Part shown: positions 45,516-55,303 of the stretch, one piece after another | Position numbering within the stretch: position 1 is the stretch's first letter | How the letters are laid out: every line of letters begins with the position of its first letter | Origin: Hawksworthiomyces lignivorus | Taxonomy: Eukaryota; Ascomycota; Sordariomycetes; Ophiostomatales; Ophiostomataceae | Assembly (NCBI GenBank): GCA_002917075.1 | Contig: NTMA01000023.1 | Span: 405,404-469,403 of the forward strand | Length of the DNA stretch: 64,000 nucleotides | Direction of reading: 5' to 3' | The notes under the pieces: generated by a model | What the model saw: only the letters and a program-made list of their open reading frames with translations | What the model was told of the DNA's origin: nothing | Database searches by the model: none | Position numbers and translations under genes: made by a program

Positions 45516-47852
45516 ATGTCAGATTCAAATCTCATCATGGCTTTGGAAGCCAAAAAGTCTAGCGCCTCGTGCAAGACATGTTTCAATCTTGACGCCAAGG
45601 CGATGTACCGGGGGAAAAATGAAAAATATTCCATTGAAGACCCGCCGAAGCTCTTCTGGATCCCATCGATAAAACTGGGCCTTTCCGCCGCCAATAAGGA
45701 CAAGGGCTGCCAGACATGCGCCACGCTGCGCGACGCGGCCGAGACACTAATCTACGGCGAGGGAATCGTTCGGGCGGATGAGCTGCCTGTGTCCTCGGTG
45801 CGATACGAGCTTGCTATCCCTCGCTTTTGGCGAGCTACAGACCGTCAGCCTCTGCAATTCTATGTCAAGTGCCTTCTCGGAAGCCAACAAGGAGGCCCGG
45901 CAGAGGTCTACGCAGCTGAGATATATACCCAGGCCGGCGAGTTTGCGCAGGGCACGAGGGAGTCTCTGTGGGTTGCAAAGCACGTGCCCGCCAGACCGGA
46001 CGCAGAGGCGTGCGCAGACATTATTAGACCTTGGGTCGCGCGATGCGCTTCACGGCACAAGGACTGCTGGCCTGATGGATTTGACGACCCTCCGCTTCCA
46101 AAGAGGGTGCTAGACGTGTCCGGGAACCGTGTCGTGTTGATCGAGAGCTCCGGCAAGACAGGCCGCTATATCGCTCTTAGTCACTGCTGGGGAGGGAGCC
46201 AGCCTCTCATTACGACCCAGAAGTCTCTGCCGGAAAGACAGGCAAACATAGATTGGGATAGTCTGCCAAAGACATTTCAAGACGCCATACTGGTTACGCG
46301 AGTGCTTGGTATTGCCTACATCTGGATCGATTCCCTGTGCATCATACAGAACGACGCACTAGATTGGGAAGAGCAGTCTGCTTCCATGGCCGATATCTAT
46401 GCCCGCTCGAGCCTCAATATTGCGGCCTCGCGTGCACCAAATGCCGACCATGGTTTCCTAGCGGACAGATCAACTATACGATACCGGCAGGAGGGCTTGT
46501 ACCGGAAGACGAGAATCATCGACGTCGAGAAAGAGAATGATTTCGGAACTGTACTGTGCCCAGTCAAAACGTTCCGACTTCCTCATTCGGATCCCAGCAA
46601 GAATCTCTACGTCCGCCTGGCCCTTGAGCCGTCTCACGAGCCCGACTTCAAGCCCGGCCTATCACCCGAGCTCTACGACTTGCCGCAAAAGGCTGCACCT
46701 TTGCTACGCCGGGCATGGGTATACCAAGAGCGAAACCTCTCTCCCCGCACAGTCCATTTCCACATGAACGAGCTGATCTGGAGCTGCAGGGGGGCTACCC
46801 GGTGTGAGTGCAGCAGCCGTCCAATGGATTTGACGGCAATCGGCGAAAAGATGGACCTTGGGGAACTGGCGTCCCTCAGCACTCGGGAAAGGCACCAGCT
46901 GTGGCGAGAGATTGTCCGCGACTACGCGGCGCTGGATCTCACCTTTGAGACCGACAGACTGCCCGCCTTGGCCGGCATCGCGACCCTCTTTGCTGCTCGT
47001 TTCCGTCGCGGCTACCTAGCAGGCCTCTGGCAAGGCGACCTGGCCAGAGACCTCGCTTGGTACCCAGGGGGGATCAGATTCAAGCCTTCCAAGGCACGGA
47101 GATGCCCGAAGCCGTGCCCTCCATCTTGGTCGTGGGCGTCGCTGGAATGGACCAATCTCAAAGGCGCTCTGGAGTTTCACGGCATTGACCATGTAGATCC
47201 CGGTCTCTCCTTCACCAAGGCAGAGTGCTACGTCGAGGGCCAAAACAAGTTCGGACGGGTATCGGGTGGACTCATCTGCCTGAGAGGCACCGTCTTTACA
47301 GCTATAGTCAGCCGCTACGGTGACCGCTTATCGCAAACTTGGCATGAAGCAGAGGAAGAACCGGACAGCTTGGTCCGATCTGGAGCGCCAGACAAATGGG
47401 AGGACTGCTCCGACGCTGCTTCCCAGACCTCAGAGTCATGGTTTTTTCCCACCTTCAAGGGACGTGACCCATTCACGGTCTTGATTTTCGACCACGACCT
47501 TGAAGATGACGATGACTATGTTCTCATCCGGTGGGAAGGATTCAACTGCGACACCGGGCCGGCGACAGCCTTTGAGGGGGCCAGTGTTCATTGTTTGTAT
47601 CTCGGCTGTTTCACCAACCCGAAACCGGATCCGATGTTAAAGATTACTGGCGGATATTACTCGCTGGTGCTGAAAGAATCCGTAAGTGAGAAGGGAGCGT
47701 TCGAGCGTATCGGGATGATGACCGAAGAGACGCGTCTTGAAGAGACAGAGGAAGAATCAGCAACCGGCGAGAAGGGAAAAGAGAAGAGGGTTGATGTAAA
47801 GCTGCGCCTATATCACGAATATGGCAAGCCTAAGAAGCTCAAACTTGTCTGA
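45516..47852 (+). CDS. HET-domain (heterokaryon incompatibility) protein
   Basis: Single exon, 778 residues from ATG at 45516. The N-terminus has Cys pairs (CKTC at about 23-26; CQTC at about 70-73) and resembles the segment usually found before a HET domain. The HET domain (PF06985 type) runs from about residue 216 to 365: YIALSHCWGG, LPKTFQDAILVTRVLGIAYIWIDSLCIIQND, and WEEQSASMADIYARSSLNIAAS. A late RRAWVYQERNLSPRTVHF and ELIWSC are typical of full-length HET proteins of this kind. Such proteins trigger or regulate cell death when genetically different hyphae fuse; a specific role for this member is not known. Codon use is less GC-biased than in the neighbouring FAL1. Confidence 0.9.
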   Translation: MSDSNLIMALEAKKSSASCKTCFNLDAKAMYRGKNEKYSIEDPPKLFWIPSIKLGLSAANKDKGCQTCATLRDAAETLIYGEGIVRADELPVSSVRYELAIPRFWRATDRQPLQFYVKCLLGSQQGGPAEVYAAEIYTQAGEFAQGTRESLWVAKHVPARPDAEACADIIRPWVARCASRHKDCWPDGFDDPPLPKRVLDVSGNRVVLIESSGKTGRYIALSHCWGGSQPLITTQKSLPERQANIDWDSLPKTFQDAILVTRVLGIAYIWIDSLCIIQNDALDWEEQSASMADIYARSSLNIAASRAPNADHGFLADRSTIRYRQEGLYRKTRIIDVEKENDFGTVLCPVKTFRLPHSDPSKNLYVRLALEPSHEPDFKPGLSPELYDLPQKAAPLLRRAWVYQERNLSPRTVHFHMNELIWSCRGATRCECSSRPMDLTAIGEKMDLGELASLSTRERHQLWREIVRDYAALDLTFETDRLPALAGIATLFAARFRRGYLAGLWQGDLARDLAWYPGGIRFKPSKARRCPKPCPPSWSWASLEWTNLKGALEFHGIDHVDPGLSFTKAECYVEGQNKFGRVSGGLICLRGTVFTAIVSRYGDRLSQTWHEAEEEPDSLVRSGAPDKWEDCSDAASQTSESWFFPTFKGRDPFTVLIFDHDLEDDDDYVLIRWEGFNCDTGPATAFEGASVHCLYLGCFTNPKPDPMLKITGGYYSLVLKESVSEKGAFERIGMMTEETRLEETEEESATGEKGKEKRVDVKLRLYHEYGKPKKLKLV

Positions 47853-49185
47853 AATTCTGATGGGGGATACCGCCTTCAACTCGCTAGCATTTGTGATCTT
47901 ACTCTCCCACCGAGCCAGAGCTGCAGCTCCATGCGCTCCAATGTCTGCAGTCTAATGCCCATTTGCCTGATGTGCCCATCTGGGTGATTACCACCTTGCT
48001 TGTAAGGTGCAAAGTGCATCGTCCGGAGTCAATCGACACGACTAAAGCAGTTTTGCGTCGCGGACAAGACGGACGTCGAGACCGCCATCGTGCCATGGAA
48101 CAGCAACTGTCCAGCTGTTCTATGTATGCGTCACGCCGTCATCGACATCAGTCGGCAGAGCGTGCCCGTTAACACATTTCGAGGAATCGACGACATTCTG
48201 ATGGCGTTTGTACACTGGCACGCCTTGCTGCAGGTCCACTTGCAAGGACGCACCGAGGCAGTGCACGGGCGCACCGAGAGGCCCTTCTGTCGTCTATTAC
48301 CGTTGGATCGATACCGTCCGGACTGTCCAACGTAGGGTTTATGGCGGCGGCTGACACTGAGCCTGTCCATCTCGCTCGTCGCAGAATACTTGCCGAAGAT
48401 GTCATTGTACAAATATTGTAAGAAACAAAGATGGGTTCAAAGAACAGCTATTCCCACGCCTCCAGTTTTTCAAAAAAAAAAAAAAAAAAAAAAAAAACCG
48501 TTTTCTGAGACGATTAGACCCAAGCGGATCTCAGTAAAGTCCTTCAGTGTTTTCTAAGAATCTTCTCTGCTTTCTTACAAGAAAATCTCGTATCCAATAA
48601 AAGTCTCGGCTTTTTTTTTTACCAGAGATATATTTCAACTGTTTTACTATTAAATGGGCCTCTGCAAGACCCAATCTAACAGTTAAACGGATTACCTACG
48701 CAAGTACAAAAGTACTTTTAGGAGACAGCTCCCTAATTGCAGAGGACACCAGAAATGGTGGCACGCGCCTACAGAAAACGGCGGGCAGAACAGCGCTTTC
48801 TCGGCTTAGCCTGTAAATATTGCAAACAAAACTTGGACGCATGTTCAGCAGCCTTCCCTTCTTTGTGAGACCGGTAAGACTACAACAGGAGTTTTCCAAA
48901 AAGCCGTCCGATGCCGGCACGTTGCAGCCTGTAGCCTTTCCTTTGCGGTATTTTCACTGCTGCTGATATGCAATGCTACCCCGAAAGAAGCGGAGGTACA
49001 ATCGACAGTGATGGCAATTAAGACAAGGCTGAACACATCTCTTTCTAGCAGGCGGGGCTGCCGCCTAGTCCCGTCCGGAGCTTGAAAGCTGTAAATAAAT
49101 GAAACGGGTCTCGTCATGGCCGCTATCAAAAGCAGGACAGTTCTACGGGACGTAAGGGGAAGAAGAGCTTGGCTGCGTATCAAAC
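47853..49185. other. intergenic between HET and CorA-like genes
   Basis: No gene recognised. A run of 26 A lies at 48472-48497, and the right member of the HET-flanking repeat pair at about 48674-48810. Short open frames here show no family resemblance. Confidence 0.5.
48674..48810 (+). repeat. degenerate direct repeat, right copy, flanking the HET gene
   Basis: Counterpart of 45170-45285. It keeps tctaac, agtactttta and ggcgggcagaacagcgctttctcgg in the same order and orientation. The HET gene lies between the two copies. Confidence 0.45.
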
Positions 49186-51137
49186 ATGGACAACGTCCTG
49201 TTCTCCGAGCGCCTCAGCAAGTTTGAAATGGTAGCAGAAGAGACGAGTTACTTGAGTATCCTGAAGTATTCCGTATGTTGTGTCTAGCAAGACGTTCATT
49301 TAAGCGACCACGAAGGGCTGCTAACATGTGCCAGAATGCCGACGACGATCAGGACGAACTGCACGCGTTGTCGGACGATGACTTTGCCAACTACGTCAAG
49401 CGCACGGTATGTGCTCCCTTTTTTCTTGTTGAACTATAATAATACTGACACTGCAGGGCGTATTTGCAATTTCCGACCGGCTCGATCCCGGCTTCAAGAA
49501 TGGTCTTCGGCTCGTGTTCGTGCATTTCTCAGACTTCTGGTCCCCGAGCAGAGATGTGTTGATAACAATTCTCAAGACTGCAATCACAGGCAATTCATCC
49601 CAAAACATTCATGCCGTATTGCATCTCCCTGAAAAAAGACCATTTCCGACTAATGGTCCGTGAAATGCATCTCCCTCTGCTCTGGCTCGAGAGTTCATCG
49701 GCTGTTGGGCCATTTTTCTGGTGGACACGCGCCGGTGATCCTACCGACTGCCGGATGCGTGAGTATTTCTCAGATGTAAAGTCGTTTTATGTTTCTCTGC
49801 CTAACTTATTATGTTCCCTTGAATAGAAATGGTCTTCCGCAAATCCGACGTCAAGTGGCAGAACAACGACATGCAAGAAACCCGCGGATGGGAGATGGCC
49901 TTGTCGTACTCGTTTCGGACGCGCGTCACCTCGGGCTTCGCCAAAGGCATCAAAGCCGGCGCCGCTTTCGATGCCGTCGTGCAGCAAGTGCGGGCGTGCG
50001 CGAAAGCAGCTGCCACAACACATCCACTCCTTTTACCAGTCCTTATGGTCGCCAGCGAGATTTCCTACGAAAACGACGAGCGGCAGCGTGAGCTGCGCCA
50101 CAAGCTTCGCGGTCTCGAAAAGGTCATGAGCAAACGATACGCAGCAAACCACTTTGTGCAGGCGTTGGCCGCCGGCGGTGCAGGCCAGGGGCAACAAGAA
50201 CAACAACCACAACAACCACTCCAGCTTGATGTGGAGATGAACCTGGACACGCTCAACAGCGAGCTGACCGACTGCCATTGTAAGGTGCTTTGGAAGAGTC
50301 CGGAAGCGTGGCGGGACACTATTGCTCGATTGCAAGACGCGACAGCCTTTTACTGGGACCAGCTACCGCAAGCCGACAAGGACGACGTCGATGTTGTAGC
50401 GCTGCACTCGGATCTACTGCGCCTTCTGAATTTTCTAACCGTCCGGCTAAACGGACTCGAGAATTACGCACGTGTCTCCATCGAACGACTAAATCTGCAG
50501 CGCGACGTAGTACGTGTGCTATTTCCATGAAGACCAGCAAAAGGCCTCCTCTCTTCCCTCCCCCCTTCCCACCCCCTTTTAAGCGCCCGAGAAAGCAAAG
50601 CCCCCAGCTCTGATCAACGCAGATGAACAGCATCATCAGCCACCGGGAATCGCGGCTCAACGTCCTCATCGCCATCCAGCAGCAGCAGCTGGCCAACTCG
50701 AGCACGCGCGATAGCATGTCCATGAAAACGCTGACCTACTTGGGGATGCTTTTCCTGCCGGGCACGTTTCTGTCGTCGATTTTCGGCATGCCGTTCTTTA
50801 ATTTCAACACAGGTATGACTTCTGCTTCTTTTTTGGTTGTTTTCATTCGCGACTTCTGTCGCCGTTTGCACATTCTCTCCTGATGCCAGCAGATATCCAC
50901 AACTCCGTGTCCGAGCAGCTCTGGATTTATTTCGCTGTGGGCATCCCTTTGACAGCTGCCATTGTCGGTCTTTATGTTTTCTCGGACTGGCGGTCGCAGA
51001 GGAGATTTCAAAGCGATTTTGAGAAAGTTGAAAACGAGGTGTATAAGCTCGAGGAGCGTGTGGCTAAGGACATCCTTAAGACGCGAGGTGTGCGAGTTAA
51101 GACAATGGATCGCAATGGAGACCTAGAAAGTCGTTAA
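49186..51137 (+). CDS. CorA-like divalent-cation-transporter-fold membrane protein, with a reading-frame break
   Basis: Exons by splice signals: 49186-49272, 49335-49406, 49457-49758, 49827-50509, 50623-50812, 50893-51137. The C-terminal half is clear CorA-like topology: a long helical region, then two membrane helices (TLTYLGMLFLPGTFLSSIFGMPFF and LWIYFAVGIPLTAAIVGLYVF) ending in a charged tail. The usual GMN filter triplet reads GMP, which is frequent in fungal CorA-like proteins and makes Mg2+ transport doubtful. The middle carries LWLESSSAVGPFFWWTR and DVKWQNNDMQETRGWEMALSYSFRTR. In exon 3 the frame changes between ...DVLITILKTA (start frame) and ...IHPKTFMPYCISLKKDHF (frame continuing to the end). 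This implies a one-base indel near 49590, a missed tiny intron, or a pseudogene. Confidence 0.7.
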
Positions 51138-51505
51138 AGCAAGCGTCTTTTTGTTTCTAATTAGCGTCATCAGAATTAGGGGTTTTAAATCTTTCAACCT
51201 GGGTGGTACAAGCTTACTAGAGTTTAACCGTATTTATTAGTGAGAACTAACCAGTTAGTTACACCATACTAGACGGAACCATCTGAGACGAAACCACCGC
51301 GTTGATAAGAATATACTGACCATTCTTATACTAACCACACAACATACTAGCCATTCGTTTACTAACTACACCTATGTACTAACCAACTTTTAGCCATATA
51401 ATAAACAACAACATGAATATATACAATTATACCGTGCCCTATAGATCCTCCTCATCACGTTTATTGTAGAAAATTATACTGAAAGTAAGGAGGAGAGTAA
51501 ATATA
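51138..51505. other. convergent 3' spacer between CorA-like and NLR genes
   Basis: 368 AT-rich bases. TACTAAC/ACTAACC-type words recur at least six times between 51235 and 51400. No gene. Confidence 0.5.
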
Positions 51506-54500
51506 CTACATTGCTGACTGAAGGAGCTTGACGACGGCCTCGTGCCCGTTCTTGGAGGCCCACGACAGAGGTGTCCAGCCACTTTTGTCTTTAGACTCAC
51601 GGTTGGCACCTTTTTCAAGCAACAACTTGACAACATTCTCGTACCCGCTCTGCGCAGCCCACGACAACGGCGACCGATTATCAGTATCGGTCGAGTCGAT
51701 TTCGGTACCTGTGTCGAGTAGCTGCTGAGCGATAGCGGAAGCTTCAACAGATCTTTTTTTCTCATGAAGGGCCATCAGTAATCTTTTTTTGTTTTGTTGC
51801 TCCAGAAGCATGAGTTGCATATGGTAGTCTTGACGATCTTGACTGATACCACCGATTCTCCATATATTATTGTGAACCCAACTTTTTGAAACACTGTTAT
51901 GGCTCGGCATTTGCGAAACCCAATGCAACAACGTCCGGCCATTATAATCTTTATACTTAGTGTCAGCACCATTCTCAAGTAATAGCTTAACAATATCCTT
52001 GTGTCCGTTCTGCGCAGCCCACGACAGCGCCGTCCGGCCTTCGTCGTCTTTGGACTCAAGATCAGCGCCTTTCCCAAGTAACAACTTAACAACATCCGCG
52101 TGTCCGTTCTGCGCGGCCCACGACAGCGCCGTCCAGCCTTTGTTGTCTTTAGACTCAAGGTTAGCGCCATTCTCATGTAACAGCCTGACGATATTCTCGT
52201 TTCCGCTCTTCGCAGCTAATAACGACAACGTCTGGCCATTGTGATCTCTAAACTCAATGGCGGCGCCCTTCTCAAGTAACAGTTTAACGACGTTCTCGTG
52301 CCAATTTTGCACAGCCCACGATAACGCCGTGTTGCCGTCATTGTCTCTAGACTCAATGTTTGCGTCTTTCTCAAGTAACAGTCTAACAACACCCTCATGT
52401 CCGTGCAGCGCGGCCCACAACAGCGCAGTCCGGCCATTGTCTTTGAATTCAATGGCCGCGCCCTTCTCGAGCAGCAGCTTAACAGCCACCTCGTGGTTAA
52501 CTCTGGCGGCCAAGGATAGCGGCGTCTGGCCAAAACTATTTGTTGTGTTGGTTCCGAACTTGTCTGAAGCAAGGATAAAGGCAACCATTATTGTCTCTTC
52601 GCTTCGCTCTGCGAGATGGGTGAAAATGCCTCGATCTCGTGAGAACGTGAAGCTGCGTTCAAATCCTACCGATTCGTTTTCGTTCTGGTAATACTTTTCA
52701 CAAAGGCTGTGAAGAGGAGACGTTGGAGGCTGAATGTCTGCCTGGGATTTTAAGAACATCCGGACAGCTTCGTTACTGTTGCTAGCCAGTGCTGCAAGAA
52801 TTGGCGGACCATAACGCCCAGCTTCCACTTCAAAGCAGGCTAGCTTAGACGGGTGATCTTTAATAAGGTTCGCCAAGTTATGCTGCGCCAGTACATATAA
52901 AGCGCTCGCATTTCGAGGGAGTTGGCGTATTTCGTCTTTTTCAAAGAGGTTATGGAGCTGAATCCAGTCGGTAAACTGGAAATTCTGAACGAAGCTTGTC
53001 TGGCTGGCATCATCCCCTGCCGCTGCATCTGCGTGATAGAGGATATTCTGCACAGCGTACTCTAAAAAAGGAAACGCTTTTCCTGCCAAATGACGGCGTT
53101 CTGCGGTTTTCCAGAATGATGATCTGGAAGATGATCCGCTGGGACGCGCATGGCTGCTATCAATACTCAATTGCGATGAGACTGTCAGAAGAGGCTGAGT
53201 CGTAGACTGCAGGAGATTCGCAAGCTTGCTGCTTCCAATGCTGCCCTCGATCTCAGCCAAGCAACGATTCTTCAGTGTTTCATGGCCCTGAGCAGCGAAT
53301 CGGCCATCAAGGGTTGGCCATAGTCTTCGTTTGCCATCCTCTGTAAGAAAAAAGTCCCGGACGGACCCGTGGATGAACTGAACAGTTGGGATTTTATCTT
53401 TGCCCTGGGTCTTAGTCACCTCCGCCAGGCCCTTAGAGGAGCTGTGTACGAAACGGCACATAATTTCAGTAGATACATCGCCCGAGTCCCAAGATGTTGT
53501 CATCTCTGGCGTATTAGGACTGCGAATGGCGAAGAAATACTCTTTTAGAGTTATTGGCCGTATGGCGAAAATAATCCATTGAACACAGAGCCGAAGCTCC
53601 TCCATATGTTCACCATCCCTCCCCAGAATCATTTTGAACAAGTCGTCCAATACAGGAGGAATCTCGTCAAGGCATTTTTGAAACGACTCGACTCGACCAT
53701 TTGCGCATGCTGTGTTGAGCATTTGGATAACTAGAACAACCCAGTCGAAGATTCCTGCAGATTTATCTAGTATCTGAGATCTTAAATCGTCCACCCGTGG
53801 TGAATTGGCAAATTTCAACGTGGATCTGATATACCGGGCAATATCGGTGTCATGCCCCTGCTCATTTTCCAGGATGATCTGTATGCCCCATCGAATAATT
53901 ATTGTCGGATAATGGCGGCTTGAAAAGCAGACGTGCAAACGTACGTTGGCTGCGGCGGCACGTTTTCCGATTTCTTCGAAGAACGAGATCATGTCTGTTA
54001 CGTCATCATCGCAACACTCATCAAGTGCGTCAATGAAGACTTGAAACGTACCACGCCCGAGGCCCTCGACAGCTTTGGCCAAGGTTTCCTTGAGCATCTC
54101 CAGTTGCCAGCCGTTTCTCTTAATGACGTGTCGAGCGTTGGAGTCAAATTCATCTAGAACTTCTTGGAGGTCTTCGGCTTTGTCGAAGAGTTGCCACAAC
54201 AAAGATCGATAAAGCCCAATCGATGATCTCTCGAGTTGTTCGCCCCGCGCGTTGAAAAAGAATGATGCCACAAAAACACTCGGATCCGACCTAGCCGTTT
54301 TTTTCGCTTCAGAATAGAGAAACTTCATTAAAGTCGATTTTCCAACTCCAGGCTTTCCCTTGATCCAAAGAAATCCATAATGATCACGACATTTCTCGGC
54401 AGTCATCCAGGCTTTATATTGTGCTTTTTTAAGAAACCAGTGACACGATTTATTGTGCGCGGTCTTTAATGTCAAAAGTCGTACATCGATATTGTCGAAG

Positions 54501-55303
54501 TGTAATAGATGTAACAGCTCTTTCCGTATTTCATGTTTTCCATCGATAATATGTCCGCCGACGGTTGAATACTTGGAGATCTCTTCTCGAAGTCGCATAA
54601 AAGCGTTGTCTACCCCCTCACCATAGATAAGAGATAAACGGACGTTAAATATACCCAACAAAGAGTAGGCCATATCCTCTGCACGTTTTGTCTCACGCCT
54701 TTCTGACCATGACATCCGTTCAGGGACAGGAAAGTCCGATAAGACACGCCCTCGGAGCGCGTCGATCGCAATCCCCGTGATCTCATGAAGCAGTTGCTCA
54801 AGTGAGTTCTTGTCTCCGAGGCGCTCTCCTTCTGCTGAAAAAAACTCCACCGATGATGGCGCAATGAGTTCTTGAAGCGTCCAGCCACGGGCTAACCATC
54901 TGCTTTTTCGAAAATCCAGCTTCCAGGTCGAACGGCGCAAGTTGTCGTTATGGGTATTTTGATCTTTCGAAACATCTGACAGATATACGTAGCATCGCGC
55001 CGCCTCTTGATACCACTTAAACATAGAATTGATCGCTTCAGAAAGCTCGGTATTGTTGGACTTATCGATACAACAAGTATCCACCCAAAAGTACTGAAGG
55101 CCATCTGAAGCAGCCTGCTGTCCGCAGAACTGGATCTTTCGATATCCAGCCTTGTCTCTTCCGGTACCTTCCGTAGCATCTTTGAAAGTGAACTCTTGAT
55201 TGTCATCTCCCCAAGTATGTGACAAGATCGCATAAGAGGGGATGTTTTGTATAAACTCGGTCAAGCTCAGCTCGCCATCCTCTTGGAACCTGAGCAGACG
55301 CAT
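51506..55303 (-). CDS. NLR/STAND protein: HET, NACHT, ankyrin repeats
   Basis: Single exon, 1265 residues from ATG at 55303. The N-terminal HET domain is of the HET-E/HET-D type: MRLLRFQEDGELSLTEF, YAILSHTWGDDNQEFTF, YFWVDTCCIDKSNNTELSEAINSMF, FFSAEGERLGDK and MSWSERRETKRAEDMAYSLLGIF. The NACHT domain has P-loop IKGKPGVGKSTLM near residue 318 and Walker B FQVFIDALDECCDDD near 424. A helical winged region follows. From about residue 905 there are nine ankyrin units of 33 residues (GRTALSWAAQNGHKDIVKLLLENGAD type), split by an insert of about 65 residues after unit seven. In characterised relatives, ligand sensing by the repeat domain drives NACHT oligomerisation and HET-mediated cell death. 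The same role here is inference. Converges with the CorA-like gene 368 bases away. Confidence 0.93.
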   Translation of the reverse strand: MRLLRFQEDGELSLTEFIQNIPSYAILSHTWGDDNQEFTFKDATEGTGRDKAGYRKIQFCGQQAASDGLQYFWVDTCCIDKSNNTELSEAINSMFKWYQEAARCYVYLSDVSKDQNTHNDNLRRSTWKLDFRKSRWLARGWTLQELIAPSSVEFFSAEGERLGDKNSLEQLLHEITGIAIDALRGRVLSDFPVPERMSWSERRETKRAEDMAYSLLGIFNVRLSLIYGEGVDNAFMRLREEISKYSTVGGHIIDGKHEIRKELLHLLHFDNIDVRLLTLKTAHNKSCHWFLKKAQYKAWMTAEKCRDHYGFLWIKGKPGVGKSTLMKFLYSEAKKTARSDPSVFVASFFFNARGEQLERSSIGLYRSLLWQLFDKAEDLQEVLDEFDSNARHVIKRNGWQLEMLKETLAKAVEGLGRGTFQVFIDALDECCDDDVTDMISFFEEIGKRAAAANVRLHVCFSSRHYPTIIIRWGIQIILENEQGHDTDIARYIRSTLKFANSPRVDDLRSQILDKSAGIFDWVVLVIQMLNTACANGRVESFQKCLDEIPPVLDDLFKMILGRDGEHMEELRLCVQWIIFAIRPITLKEYFFAIRSPNTPEMTTSWDSGDVSTEIMCRFVHSSSKGLAEVTKTQGKDKIPTVQFIHGSVRDFFLTEDGKRRLWPTLDGRFAAQGHETLKNRCLAEIEGSIGSSKLANLLQSTTQPLLTVSSQLSIDSSHARPSGSSSRSSFWKTAERRHLAGKAFPFLEYAVQNILYHADAAAGDDASQTSFVQNFQFTDWIQLHNLFEKDEIRQLPRNASALYVLAQHNLANLIKDHPSKLACFEVEAGRYGPPILAALASNSNEAVRMFLKSQADIQPPTSPLHSLCEKYYQNENESVGFERSFTFSRDRGIFTHLAERSEETIMVAFILASDKFGTNTTNSFGQTPLSLAARVNHEVAVKLLLEKGAAIEFKDNGRTALLWAALHGHEGVVRLLLEKDANIESRDNDGNTALSWAVQNWHENVVKLLLEKGAAIEFRDHNGQTLSLLAAKSGNENIVRLLHENGANLESKDNKGWTALSWAAQNGHADVVKLLLGKGADLESKDDEGRTALSWAAQNGHKDIVKLLLENGADTKYKDYNGRTLLHWVSQMPSHNSVSKSWVHNNIWRIGGISQDRQDYHMQLMLLEQQNKKRLLMALHEKKRSVEASAIAQQLLDTGTEIDSTDTDNRSPLSWAAQSGYENVVKLLLEKGANRESKDKSGWTPLSWASKNGHEAVVKLLQSAM
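51509..52590 (-). repeat. ankyrin-coding tandem repeat array (99-base units)
   Basis: About nine 99-base units within the 3' part of the HET-NACHT-ankyrin gene. Units five and six (WTALSWAAQNGHADVVKLLL and RTALSWAAQNGHKDIVKLLL) and their DNA are nearly identical, while others diverge. This is the pattern of concerted evolution by unequal exchange. Confidence 0.8.

Noticed and set aside
51235..51400. Recurring TACTAAC words between two genes taken as an intron-rich gene
   Set aside because: They resemble branch-point words, but no open exons lie between them; probably AT-rich 3' sequence.
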